Notes under the pieces: model-generated
What the model saw: the letters and a program-made list of their open reading frames with translations, nothing else
The model's database searches: none
What the model was told of the DNA's origin: nothing
DNA from: JAOUJD01 sp963811265
GTDB taxonomy: Bacteria; Pseudomonadota; Gammaproteobacteria; Burkholderiales; Burkholderiaceae_F
NCBI GenBank assembly: GCA_963811265.1
Contig: CAWEQS010000020.1
Span: 1-64,000, forward strand
DNA: 64,000 nt
Direction: 5' to 3'
In this document: piece after piece, positions 18,444 to 27,691 of the stretch
Position numbering within the stretch: the first letter of the stretch is position 1
Layout of the letters: the number at the start of each line of letters is the position of its first letter
Made by a program: the position numbers and the translations under genes

Positions 18444-19525
18444 TCACTCGCGCGTCGCTGCGTTCGCGAACACGCGCCGGGCGTTCTCCGCGCCGATCTT
18501 GCGCGCCGCCTCGGGCGCAAGCTGCGCCAGCATGATGCGGAACAGGTCCATCCGGTACCGGTAGCTCTTCAGCTGGCCCGTGTGCGCAACATCGGAGCCG
18601 ATCATGAAGCGGTCCGGAAACGACTCGAACAGCTGCTTCATCTCCGGAACGATGCGGCCGGCATCGTCCTGGATCGGGTGAACCCACGGGGACTCCCTTG
18701 GCCATTGCCGGCCGTAGCCCGCCAGGCTTCGAGGGCCGTTGGACATGCTGCCGAGGTCGCACATCAGGTTCGGGAAGGCGCGCAATCGTCGCGCCGTGTC
18801 GGCGGCGCTCGCGCGGCCGCAGGCATGCGCCCAGACGAACACGGTGTCCGGATACGCGGCGAACAGCGCTTCGGCCTCGCCGGGCCGGCGCTTCCTCCGC
18901 CTCGGCATGGAAGACCACCGGAAGGCGCTGCTTCGCCGCCAGCGCCGCGATGCTCCGCATCGCGTCGTGATCGACGCGGATCCGCACTTCCCCGCCTCGC
19001 TCTCCGCCGGAGACGGGCGGATAGGCGTGGTGCACCAGGATGAACTCGCCAAGGCCCCGGTATTCGCCCTTGCCGAGCTGGCCCCTGAGTTCGCGCAGCA
19101 CGAAGCTGACGTTGCCCGGCTGATCGATGCGACCCTCGAGAAGCTCGTCGCGCTGGCCGCCGACGAGGGGAATGAAGCGCCCCGGATGCCTGCGCGCGTA
19201 GTCGAGCGCCTGCTCGTCGGTCCCCGAGCCGCCGGCGCCCGGGTTGCGGTAATGGCGCGGCATCAGCACCATCGACTCGACGCCGGAACGGTCCATCGCT
19301 TCCAGCAACTGCTCGGCGGGGATGTTCCCGTTGAGGTGGTTGTGCGCATCGACCAGCGGGAAGGTCGCTGCTGCCGGCGTCTCGATTCGAACGGCCGGCA
19401 CGGTCCACCCCGGTGCGGCCGAAGATGCCGGCCATGTCGACCGGCGCCGGCTGCCCGGTTGCCGGTGACGGGAAGATCGCGGCCTCGAACAGGCAGGCCG
19501 CGATGGCGACGATCGCTCTGCGCAT
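18444..19525 (-). CDS. Exported metal-dependent amidohydrolase (TIM barrel), frameshifted twice
   Basis: The ATG at 19525 opens a signal peptide (MRRAIVAIAACLFEAAIFPS). An extra C in the CCCC run at 19408-19411 shifts the frame to WTVPAVRIETP and then FPLVDAHNHLNGN, the HxH metal site of the amidohydrolase family. VVFHAEAEE and, after a second shift near 18881-18888, VWAHACG and MIGSDVAHTG supply the later His and Asp ligands. The length and motifs fit the amidohydrolase-2 group of small-molecule hydrolases and decarboxylases. The substrate cannot be told. Both indels lie in G/C runs, so I expect an intact gene. Confidence 0.8.
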
Positions 19526-19787
19526 GGTGCGCCTCGTTTGGAAGTCGCTGTCGATCTGGCCGGAAGCGTGTCTCGAGCCGGCCGCGATCGCGGCGGCTCG
19601 CCCGGACCCTCGATGCTTCTTAATGATCATTTCAGTCCGGAGACCCGGCTTGACGATTCGCAACGACAGTCGTGCCCGGGGCGGACGGCGGCGTGCCGCG
19701 ACCGATGGCGCTTCCCGATCGCCGTGCCGGGAACTGCTGACGAGGGTCTTTGTGCGCTTTGGTCCGCGAGGCCTAAGCTTGGCTCAC

Positions 19788-20682
19788 ATGAACCTCACAC
19801 ACATCCTCGTCGACTTCGAAAACGTCCAGCCCACCGCCGCCGACATCGGCCTCGTCCGCGGCGACGGCCTGCGCCTCGCCATCTTCCGCGGCCCCGGCCA
19901 GAAGAAGTACTCGGCCGACGTGGCCGAGGCCTGGCAGCCGCTCGGCGGCAACGTCACCTTCGTCCACTGCTCCAAGGTCGGCCGCAACGCGGTCGACATG
20001 CACATCGCGTTCCATCTCGGCGAGCTGGTCGCGGCCAGCCGTGGCGGCGGGCGGTCGCGCCCGCTTCGTGATCGTCTCGAAGGACACGGACTTCGATCCG
20101 CTGCTGATGTACATCCGCGCGCAGGGCTTCGAGGCGTCGCGGGTGGCGACGATCAAGGCGGCGCTGCACGGCGGCGCGGCCGAGAAGGCCGAGCCGCGCG
20201 TCGCCAAGACGCGGTCGCGGCGCGGCAAGCCCGAGGCGGCGCCTGCGCCGGCCCCGGCGCCGGAGCAGAAGCCGGCGAAGCGCGCGGCGAAGAAGGCGCC
20301 CGCGGCGAAGAAGGCCGTCGCGAAGAGGGCGCCGGCCGCGAAGAAGGAAAAGGTCGAGTCGCTGATTCCCGTGCCGGCACCCCGCGCGCGGGGCATGGCC
20401 CGGCTCACCCAGGCGCCCGTGGTCAGCGCGCCGGCGGCCCCGGCCGCGAGCGCGAAGTTGGCGCCCGATGCGCGCGTGAAGGTGATCGAGAGCCTGCAGC
20501 GCATGGGCGAGAAGCGCCCGGCCAAGCGCAAGGGCCTGGAGCGCCACATCGAATCGCACCTCGGGCGCAACCTCGAGCCGGGGCAGCTCGAGACGCTGAT
20601 GTCGCAGCTCGAGCGCGACGGCGTGCTCGTCTTCAACGACAAGAACAAGGTCGAGTACCGGCTGCCGAAGGCGCGGAAGTAG
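19788..20682 (+). CDS. NYN-domain (PIN-like) protein with Lys/Ala-rich linker, frameshifted
   Basis: The N-terminal NYN domain has the expected acidic sites: HILVDFENVQP, GRNAVDMHIAFHLGEL and, after a one-base shift near 20041-20055, RFVIVSKDTDFDPLL. NYN domains are PIN-fold RNases acting on structured RNA. A linker of about 90 residues rich in Lys, Ala and Pro follows (for example KRAAKKAPAAKKAVAKRA), likely nucleic-acid binding and disordered. The C-terminal 70 residues (VKVIESLQRMGEKRPAKRKG to GVLVFNDKNKVEYRLP) look like a small winged helix. The linker is histone-H1-like in composition. The target RNA is unknown. Confidence 0.8.
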
Positions 20683-20794
20683 ATCGCGCCCGGGGGGACC
20701 TCTCGGCACGGCAGCCCGCAATCTGTGTGCGTCGTCAAGGCGCGGCGGCGCCGGCTGGCTAGGGTGAAAAAAGCGTTGCCCCGAGGAGGTCACG

Positions 20795-22412
20795 ATGAGC
20801 CGCCGCTCCATGTCCGCCGGGGACGCCGTGTGGTTCCACATGGACGGCCCCGCCAATACGGCGTTGATCACCGGCATCCTGATCACCAGGACGCCGCTCG
20901 ATTTCGAGCAGGTCAAGCGCGTGTACACGCACCGGCTGGCCCGCTTTCGCCGCTTCAGCGAGCGGGTCGTGGAGGCGGGGCTGCCGTATCCCACGCCGCA
21001 CTGGGAGACGATGCCCGGCTTCGCCATCGAGCAGCAGATGCACCATGTCGCCCTGCCCGCGCCGGGCGATGACGCCGCGCTCGCGGAACTGATCAGCGAC
21101 CTGGCCAGCACGCCGCTCGACCACACGCGCCCGCTGTGGGACGTGCACGTGATCGACGGCGTGGGCGGCGGCAGCGCGCTGGTCACACGGACGCATCACT
21201 GCATGGGCGACGGCACCGCCAACGTGCTGATCGCGAAGATCCTGTTCGACGCGACGCCGGATGCGCCGCTCGAACCGGGCGCCGCGCCAGGCCCGGCGGC
21301 CGAAGAAGCCGGCGCCGTCGAGCAACTGTTCGCGCCGGCGCTGCAGGTCGCGCGGCGCTCCGTGCGCCAGGTGAGGGCGGCGATCGATGCGACGGTCGAC
21401 GCCGTCACGCATCCCGAAGACGTGCTGCGCAAGGCCGGCGTGGTGCTGGCAGGCGCCGGCATGCTCGGCGCGGAACTGCTGCGCACCGACGATCCGCCAT
21501 CGCCTCTGAAAGGCGCGTTCGGAATGAGGAAGCGCGTGGCGTGGTCCGCTCCGGTGGCGCTGGCCGACGTCAAGGCGATCGGCGCGCCGCTGGGCGCGAA
21601 GATCAACGACGTCCTGGTCGCCGGCATGACCGGGGCGCTGCGCACCTATCTGCGCCGGCGCGGCGTGGACGTGAACCACACGACCGTGCGCGCGATGGTG
21701 CCGGTGGACCTGCGCCCGCCCGAGCGCACCGATCGGCTCGGCAACGAGTTCGGCGTGGTGCTGCTGGAACTCGCGATCGGCAGCCGGCAGCGGCTGGGGC
21801 GCGTGCTCGCGACCAAGGCGGCGATGGATGAACTGAAGCGCTCGCCCGAGCCGGTGGCGGCGCTGGCGCTGTTCAACCTGATGGGGCGCCTGCCCAAGGC
21901 GGTCGAGGACATCGGAGCCCGGATGTTCCAGCGCAAGGCGAGCGTGGTGATGACCAACGTCGCCGGCCCGCAGGAACGCATCCACCTGGCCGGCGTGCCG
22001 ATCGAGCGCGTGATGTTCTGGGTGCCGCATCCCGGCAAGGAGATGGGCATGGGGATCAGCATCCTCAGCTACTGCGGCACGGCCACGCTGGCCGTGATCG
22101 CCGACGCGCACCTCGTGCCCGATCCCGAAGCGATCACGCAGCGAGTTCAACCGCGAGTTCGTGGCGATGCTGGCGGCGGCACGGGCGAAGAAGAAACCGG
22201 CAGCGCCCGCGAGGGCGGCGCGCGGGAAGAAGCAAACCAGTGGTGCGCGCGAAGACGGCGCGGGCCGCACGCACTGCAAACCTGCGGCCGTAGCGAAGGC
22301 CGCTGGTCGAGCGCGACACTCGCCGGTCGCCGACAGCGTCCCGCGCGCGCGGCGTCTTGCGATCCGGCGCGGGACGCGCAGCGCATCGGTCGCGCTTGTG
22401 CAGAACTGCTAG
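20795..22412 (+). CDS. Wax ester synthase / diacylglycerol acyltransferase (WS/DGAT) family protein, frameshifted near the end
   Basis: WS/DGAT enzymes move acyl groups from acyl-CoA to alcohols or diacylglycerol at the membrane. The N-terminal half has PLWDVHVIDGVGGG and the catalytic HHCMGDG (canonical HHxxxDG). The C-terminal half has INDVLVAGMTGALR, MVPVDLRPPERTDRLGNEFG and VMTNVAGPQERIHLAG. One extra base near 22140 shifts the last part (EFNREFVAMLAAARAKKK), which ends in a basic Lys/Ala tail. That tail stops at 22412, or at the TAG at 22291-22293 if a second shift is allowed. GAGGAGG precedes the ATG. The gene sits directly before an ABC exporter. Confidence 0.83.
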
Positions 22413-24317
22413 ATGCCGAAGAACTACGCAATGGGAGGCCGGGTGTCCGCGGGGCGTCCCGGCGACCGACCGCAATCGTCGCCGCCGCAGCCTCTGCGCG
22501 CGCGCCTCGGGGCGCTGCGCAACCTGCCGCCGTTCCTGAAGCTCGTCTGGCAGACCAGCCGGGCGCTGACACTCAGCCAGGGCCTGTTGCGGATCGTTCG
22601 TGCCCTGCTGCCGGTCGTGACGCTTTACGTCGGCAAGCTGATCATCGACGAGGTGGTGCTGCTCGCCGGGGCGCCGTCCGCGCACGAGACGCTGCGCGAC
22701 TGGATCGCGAGCGGGGCGCTCGACCGCATCGGCTGGCTGCTCACCCTGGAGTTCGGCCTTGCGGTCGCGTCCGACGTGCTCGGCCGCGTCGTCTCGCTGC
22801 TCGATTCGCTGCTGTCGGAGCGCTTCAGCAACGAGACCAGCCTGCGGTTGATGGAACACGCCGCCACGCTCGACCTCGAGGACTTCGAGGACAGCGAGTT
22901 GCAGGATCGCCTGGAGCGTGCGCGTCGGCAGGCGGCCGGGCGCACCAGCCTGATCGGGCAGCTCTTCGGCCAGGCGCAGGACGTGATCACCGTCGTGAGC
23001 TTCGCCGCCGGACTGTTGGTGTACGCGCCGTGGCTCATCGTTCTACTTGCCATCGCGCTCGTGCCGGCGTTCATCGGCGAAGCGCACTTCAATGCGCAGA
23101 GCTATTCGCTCAACTTCGCCCGCACGCCGGAGCGGCGCGAGCTCGACTACGTTCGGCAGACCGGAGCGAGCGTCGAGACGGCGAAGGAAGTGAAGATCTT
23201 CGGCCTGAACGCGTTCCTGATCGAGCGCTACCGGACGCTGGCCGAGAGTTTCTTCGACGCCAACCGCCGGATCGCGATGCGGCGCGCGGGCTGGGGCAGT
23301 TTGCTCACCGCGATCGGCACGCTGGCCTACTACGTCGCGTACGCCTACATCGTCTGGCGCACGCTGCACGGCGAGTTCTCGATCGGCGACCTGACGTTCC
23401 TCGCCGGCTCGTTCCGCCGCCTGCGCAATCTGCTGGAGAACCTGCTGATCGGCTTCTCGCAGGTCGCGAGCCAGGCGCTGTACCTGGATGACCTGTTCTC
23501 GTTCTTCGAGATCCAGCCCGAAATCGTTCCGCCGCCGAACCCGCGACCGTTCCCGGTGCCGATCCAGCACGGCTTCGCCTTCGAGAACGTGGGATTCCGC
23601 TACCCCGGCGCCGAGCGCTGGGCGGTGCGCAACCTGACGTTCGAACTTCGCGCGGGGGAGATCCTCGCGCTGGTGGGCGAGAACGGCGCGGGCAAGACGA
23701 CGCTGGTGAAGCTGCTCGCACGCCTCTACGACCCGGACGAAGGTCGCATCCTGCTCGACGGGCACGACCTGCGCGAATACGACCTGTTCGCGCTGCGCGC
23801 CAACATCGGCGTCATCTTCCAGGACTTCGTGCGCTACCACTTCACGGCCGCGGACAACATCGCGGTGGGCCGGATCGAGGAGCGCGACGACCGTGCGCGC
23901 ATCGTCGAGGCGGCCGAACGCAGCCTGGCCGATGAAGTCATCCGCAAGCTGCCGGACGGATACGATCAGGTCCTCGGCAAGCGGTTCCGGACCGGCATCG
24001 ATCTCTCGGGTGGAGAGTGGCAGAAGATCGCCATCGCGCGCGCCTACATGCGCGACGCGCAGTTGCTGATCCTCGACGAACCGACGGCGGCGCTCGATGC
24101 GCGCGCCGAGTACGAAGTGTTCGAGCGCTTCAAGGAACTGAGCCGCGGCAAGACGGCCGTGCTGATCTCGCACAGGTTTTCCAGCGTGCGCATGGCCGAT
24201 CGCATCGTCGTGCTGGTCGACGGCGCCGTCGAGGCCGAGGGCACGCACGAGCAGCTGTTGCAGCAGGGCGGGCGCTATGCCGAGCTGTTCGAGCTGCAGG
24301 CGGCGGGGTACCGATAG
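22413..24317 (+). CDS. ABC exporter half-transporter (ABCB/MsbA type)
   Basis: A fused permease-ATPase of 634 residues. About six membrane segments span residues 30-340 (for example TLSQGLLRIVRALLPVVTLY and VVSFAAGLLVYAPWLIVL). The nucleotide-binding domain follows with Walker A GENGAGKTT, Q-loop GVIFQDFVRYH, signature LSGGEWQK, Walker B LLILDEPTAALD and switch His in ISHRFSS. Such half-transporters dimerise and export lipids, peptides or drugs. It begins right after the WS/DGAT frame, so the two may be co-transcribed; a lipid substrate would be consistent but is inference. The ATG at 22431 is an alternative start. Confidence 0.9.
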   Translation: MPKNYAMGGRVSAGRPGDRPQSSPPQPLRARLGALRNLPPFLKLVWQTSRALTLSQGLLRIVRALLPVVTLYVGKLIIDEVVLLAGAPSAHETLRDWIASGALDRIGWLLTLEFGLAVASDVLGRVVSLLDSLLSERFSNETSLRLMEHAATLDLEDFEDSELQDRLERARRQAAGRTSLIGQLFGQAQDVITVVSFAAGLLVYAPWLIVLLAIALVPAFIGEAHFNAQSYSLNFARTPERRELDYVRQTGASVETAKEVKIFGLNAFLIERYRTLAESFFDANRRIAMRRAGWGSLLTAIGTLAYYVAYAYIVWRTLHGEFSIGDLTFLAGSFRRLRNLLENLLIGFSQVASQALYLDDLFSFFEIQPEIVPPPNPRPFPVPIQHGFAFENVGFRYPGAERWAVRNLTFELRAGEILALVGENGAGKTTLVKLLARLYDPDEGRILLDGHDLREYDLFALRANIGVIFQDFVRYHFTAADNIAVGRIEERDDRARIVEAAERSLADEVIRKLPDGYDQVLGKRFRTGIDLSGGEWQKIAIARAYMRDAQLLILDEPTAALDARAEYEVFERFKELSRGKTAVLISHRFSSVRMADRIVVLVDGAVEAEGTHEQLLQQGGRYAELFELQAAGYR

Positions 24318-24463
24318 CCCGTCACGGCGCAAGGCACCGGCCGATTCGCCGCGCGCGTTACTTCTCGTTACCTCTTCCTCGTGCACGCGCCTCCGTCGGG
24401 AGGCGTTGTAAGCGCATTGGCGCATGTTCTCCGCGTCAACGACGTTGTCTCGAGGAGACCTTC

Positions 24464-24685
24464 ATGTCACGTCGTCTATTGGCTTTGAGCGCGCTGGCTG
24501 CCGGTGCAGTCGCCTTGTCGGGCTGCGTGGTCCTGCCGCTGGAGCCCGCGTACGGCTACGGCAATGGCTATGGCTACGGTTCCGCGGCCGTCCGCGTGGC
24601 GCCGCCGGTGGTGGTCGTTCCGCCGCCGCGCCATCGCTATCGGTCAGGCGGGTATTACGGCGGGTACTACGGCGGGAATCACTAG
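24464..24685 (+). CDS. Small Gly/Tyr-rich lipoprotein, 73 aa
   Basis: MSRRLLALSALAAGAVALSG is followed by Cys: a lipoprotein signal peptide with lipobox LSGC. The mature part is low-complexity, with YGYGNGYGYG, a Val/Pro stretch and GGYYGGYYGG, so it is probably disordered and anchored in the envelope. GAGGAG precedes the ATG. Similar tiny YG-rich lipoproteins are common in Betaproteobacteria and have no known role. Confidence 0.75.
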   Translation: MSRRLLALSALAAGAVALSGCVVLPLEPAYGYGNGYGYGSAAVRVAPPVVVVPPPRHRYRSGGYYGGYYGGNH

Positions 24686-24830
24686 GGCCGGGGAGTCCGT
24701 CCTTTTAGACGGCTCTACCTCGAATGGACGGACCCTGACGCGCGACACGTCGCGCGCAGCGGCGCGGACGACCATTGAATTGTCCGGCGGAAGGATCCAC
24801 CGGGCGACAGTACGCAGACAAGGAGGAACC

Positions 24831-25217
24831 ATGGTCACGCGTAAAACGAAAGCCACGGGCACCAGGCGGCGTGCAGTGCGGCCGGAACCCCGGCGCGCGC
24901 CGACCGCCCCTGAAGTAGCACCCCGGGTCGCCGAGATGAAAGAGCGGCTTGGTGTGGCGGGGCACAAGTTGCAGCTGGCAGGCGAGAAGTTCCAGGTCGC
25001 CGGCCAGGCCGCGACGAAGTTCGCACGCAGTTACGTGCGTGAAGTGTCCACCGCCGCGAAGGCCTCGCGTGAGCCGATGCATGCGCTCTGGCGCAACTTC
25101 CGGCTGGCGGGGCGCCACATCGCCCGCGATGCGGCCGAGATGTGGCAAGAAATGGCACCAGCTCGCAAGGTGCTGAAGCTGCCTGTCGTGCGCAGGGCCG
25201 GTCGTCCGGCCGCGTAG
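24831..25217 (+). CDS. Hypothetical basic helical protein, 128 aa (phasin-like appearance)
   Basis: A strong AGGAGG site precedes the ATG. The N-terminus is basic (MVTRKTKATGTRRRAVR). The middle is a run of amphipathic helices (KERLGVAGHKLQLAGEKFQV, then AGQAATKFARSYVREVSTAA) that resembles phasin or apolipoprotein-like proteins in composition, without a clear family match. There is no signal peptide. I cannot assign a function. Confidence 0.6.
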   Translation: MVTRKTKATGTRRRAVRPEPRRAPTAPEVAPRVAEMKERLGVAGHKLQLAGEKFQVAGQAATKFARSYVREVSTAAKASREPMHALWRNFRLAGRHIARDAAEMWQEMAPARKVLKLPVVRRAGRPAA

Positions 25218-25455
25218 CGCACCGGTAGTGCCGCAGTAGCAGTAGCGCAGCAAGGTCGCGGCGCTGTCCGCTTCTCCTGCTCCATGCAGGGGAGACGGCG
25301 GCGCCGTTGCCTTTTCGGCCCGGCGACCTGCCGGTCCGTGCCTCGCAGGCGCCCCGTCCTCGACGGGGTTGGCCGGCGGCCCTTTCTCCCGTACACAGCA
25401 GAAATTCGTCGGCGATCCGATGCGTCATCGATCCAGGTGATGCGCGCTCCGGCGA

Positions 25456-25484
25456 TTGACCCGGCCTTCGCGTTGAGATATCTT
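25456..25484 (+). promoter_or_regulatory. Promoter of the RHH/PemK-like toxin-antitoxin pair
   Basis: TTGACC (25456-25461), a 17-bp spacer and TATCTT (25479-25484) form a good sigma-70-type promoter 26 bp upstream of the antitoxin ATG. The -10 box lies inside the inverted repeat at 25476-25494. Confidence 0.55.
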
Positions 25485-25494
25485 TTTTATATCT
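25476..25494. promoter_or_regulatory. Inverted-repeat operator overlapping the toxin-antitoxin promoter
   Basis: AGATAT (25476-25481) and ATATCT (25489-25494) form a perfect 6-bp inverted repeat around TCTTTTTT. It covers the -10 box and lies just before the ribosome-binding site, the usual place for an RHH antitoxin operator. Confidence 0.5.
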
Positions 25495-25509
25495 AGACGG
25501 GAGGGTGAC

Positions 25510-25842
25510 ATGTCGGAAGACGCCATGCTCGTGCGGTTTCGCGAGAAGGACTCGAGGGAGGGCATCAGCCGCGCAACCATGCGCAGGATCGCCGCCGCCC
25601 TCGACCTTTCCGAGACGGCCGCCATCCACCGGGCGCTCGTCGAGTTCGCCCAGCGCTACGTCCCGCGCTATGAGCAGGACAACGGCGAGATCACGGAGGC
25701 GCAGCGCGACAGGATCGCCGGTCTCGTGCGCGCCCGGCACGGCAAGGCGGTGATCGTCGAGTCGCTGTTCGAGCCACCGAAGCCGGAACCCCGGCCCGCC
25801 CCGAATGCCCGCAAGCGCGTTTCCGCTGCCCGATCCCGGTGA
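25510..25842 (+). CDS. Putative ribbon-helix-helix antitoxin, 110 aa
   Basis: A short protein with an N-terminal strand (AMLVRFREKDSREG) and helices ATMRRIAAALDLSETAAIHR and ALVEFAQRYV that look like a ribbon-helix-helix DNA-binding unit. A polar tail rich in Pro, Arg and Lys probably binds the toxin. Its last 38 bp overlap the start of the PemK-like toxin gene, the normal antitoxin-first layout. The palindrome over its own promoter suggests autorepression. Function is inferred from position and fold appearance. Confidence 0.65.
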   Translation: MSEDAMLVRFREKDSREGISRATMRRIAAALDLSETAAIHRALVEFAQRYVPRYEQDNGEITEAQRDRIAGLVRARHGKAVIVESLFEPPKPEPRPAPNARKRVSAARSR

Positions 25843-26227
25843 CATCGTCTACTGCCGCTTCCCGGAGTCGATAGGAAAGCCGGGGCCCAAGCCCAGGCCG
25901 GCTCTCGTCACCGGCCTCGCGACGTTCGAAGACGGAACGGCCGCCGTCGAGGTCGCATACGGCACGTCCCGCAACACCGACGACCTGCGCAGCGGGGAGT
26001 TCCTGGTGTCGCCCCGGGACGGGGAGGCCTACCGCTTGGCCGGCCTAAGCCATCCCACCAAGTTCAGTTTCCAGCGACGCGTCGTCGTGCCCTGCACGGA
26101 CGAGTGGTTCCGCGTGCCGCCTGCGCCCGCGTTCGGTCAGACTCCGAAACTCGGCGTGCTCCACCCGAGTCTGCTGCGGAGGGCGGAAGCGGCGTGGAAG
26201 GCAGCGGAGTCCCGCCGGGAGGGATGA
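25805..26227 (+). CDS. PemK/MazF-like toxin candidate
   Basis: A 140-residue protein with GDIVYCRFPE near the start, then KPRPALVTGLATFEDGTAAV and SRNTDDLRSGEFLVSP. It continues to FSFQRRVVVPCTDEWF. GDIV followed by KPRPALV is the usual opening of PemK/MazF-family endoribonucleases. The later part is diverged, so RNase activity is likely but not certain. It overlaps the upstream antitoxin candidate by 38 bp in another frame, implying translational coupling. It is convergent with the histidine kinase gene. Confidence 0.65.
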   Translation: MPASAFPLPDPGDIVYCRFPESIGKPGPKPRPALVTGLATFEDGTAAVEVAYGTSRNTDDLRSGEFLVSPRDGEAYRLAGLSHPTKFSFQRRVVVPCTDEWFRVPPAPAFGQTPKLGVLHPSLLRRAEAAWKAAESRREG

Positions 26228-26287
26228 ACTGCTGTGCGAGCCAGGCCATCTCGCTGAGACTCGACGCGCTGGCCGTGCGAAGCGGGG

Positions 26288-27691
26288 CTACTTCGTGAAA
26301 GTCACCACCACCGCTGTCCCCTTGCCCCGACGCCCCTCCCGAATCTCCACCCGCGCACCGTGCGCCCGCGCGACCTCGCGCACGATCGCCAGTCCCAGCC
26401 CGCTGCCGCCCCCGGTCGACCCGGGAATCCGGTAGTAGCTCTCGAACACGCGCGCGCGCAGTTCCTCGGGGATGCCCGGCCCTTCGTCGCTGACCTCCAG
26501 CATCACCGCGCCGCGCTCCTCGCTCAGCGTCACGTCGATGGCGCTCGCGTCCGGCGCGTAACGCACGGCGTTGTCGAGCAGGTTGCCGACGAGGCTCGCG
26601 AGCTTCTGGCGATCGCCTTGCACTTCGGCCGTGCCGTCGGCGGGCGTGCACGTCACCGTCACCTTCAGCCCGCGCGCGCCGATGCGCGGCTGCAGCGTCT
26701 CGATCGCCTCGCCCGCAAGCTGGCGCAGCGACACCGGCTTGTGGTCGGGCGCCGCGGACGCCGACGCGCGGTTGTACGCGAGCATCTGTTCGGCGAGGTG
26801 GATCGTGCGGTCGAGCGCGACCAGCATGCGGTCGAGCGAGGCCTGCCGCTCGGCCGGGCTGCCCGCGCGCGCGGCGTTCTGCGCATGCACCTTCAGTCCC
26901 GCGAGCGGCGTGCGCAGTTCGTGCGCGGCGTCGGCGGTGAAGCGTCGCTCGCGCTCGAGCGCACTGGTCAGCCGGTCGAGCAGGCCGTTCAACGCGTCGA
27001 GCACCGGCGCGATCTCGGCCGGCACGCGCGGCAGCGACACCGGCGTCAGCGCGTCGGCCTGCCGCGTCTCGATCTGCTGCGCCAGCTTGCCGAGCGGCGC
27101 GAGGCCGTAGCCGATGAGCAGCCCGAGCAGCACCAGCAGCACCGGGATGCCGATCACGAGCGGCTCGGCCGCGGCGTAGGCGAGCTTCTCGGACAGTTCG
27201 CTGCGGATGTCGCTGCGCTCGGCGACCTGGATCCACAGGCTGCCCGACGGCAGCGTGAACACGCGCCACGTCACGTTTCCGTAGGCCTGGTCGCTGTAGC
27301 CGGCGGCGAGCGGCGCGAACGGCGTGTCCGGCGCGGAGGCGGAGCGCACGAGCAACTGGCGGTCCGCGTTCCACACCTGGAAGGCGATCTTCGTCTCGTA
27401 GTAGTGGCCTTCGGTGCGCTGCGCGTCGTGCTCGGCCGCCTCGATCGGCCCGGGCAGCTGGACCACGATCGGCGCGGCGACGGTGGCATGCTCGACCTGG
27501 CGCGCGAGGAAGGTTTCCAGCACGCGCGCCGACGTGGCGAGCCGCGCGTCGAACAGCTCCTGGGCCTCTTCCTCGCTGCCCGAGAAGCTCATCCACGCCG
27601 CGGCGCCGAGCACGGCGAGCAGCGTGACGATGGTGCCGGCGAGCAGCACCGCGCGGATCGACCGCGCGCGGCGTGGCGCGTCGGCGCTCAT
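26288..27691 (-). CDS. Sensor histidine kinase (QseC/TctE-like)
   Basis: A 467-residue inner-membrane kinase. There are two membrane segments (residues about 11-32 and 173-195) around a periplasmic domain of about 140 residues. A HAMP-like linker is followed by the H box AAHELRTPLAGLK with the phospho-acceptor His. The N box NLLDNAVRYAP and the G boxes DEGPGIPEEL and GGGSGLGLAIV complete the ATPase domain. It overlaps the response regulator by 4 bp (ATGA) as the second gene of a two-gene unit. The periplasmic domain type matches the TctE/QseC group; the stimulus is unknown. Confidence 0.9.
   Translation of the reverse strand: MSADAPRRARSIRAVLLAGTIVTLLAVLGAAAWMSFSGSEEEAQELFDARLATSARVLETFLARQVEHATVAAPIVVQLPGPIEAAEHDAQRTEGHYYETKIAFQVWNADRQLLVRSASAPDTPFAPLAAGYSDQAYGNVTWRVFTLPSGSLWIQVAERSDIRSELSEKLAYAAAEPLVIGIPVLLVLLGLLIGYGLAPLGKLAQQIETRQADALTPVSLPRVPAEIAPVLDALNGLLDRLTSALERERRFTADAAHELRTPLAGLKVHAQNAARAGSPAERQASLDRMLVALDRTIHLAEQMLAYNRASASAAPDHKPVSLRQLAGEAIETLQPRIGARGLKVTVTCTPADGTAEVQGDRQKLASLVGNLLDNAVRYAPDASAIDVTLSEERGAVMLEVSDEGPGIPEELRARVFESYYRIPGSTGGGSGLGLAIVREVARAHGARVEIREGRRGKGTAVVVTFTK

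Noticed and set aside
24540..24680. Short tandem TACGG-like repeats
   Set aside because: They encode the Gly/Tyr-rich tail of the small lipoprotein and need no separate explanation.
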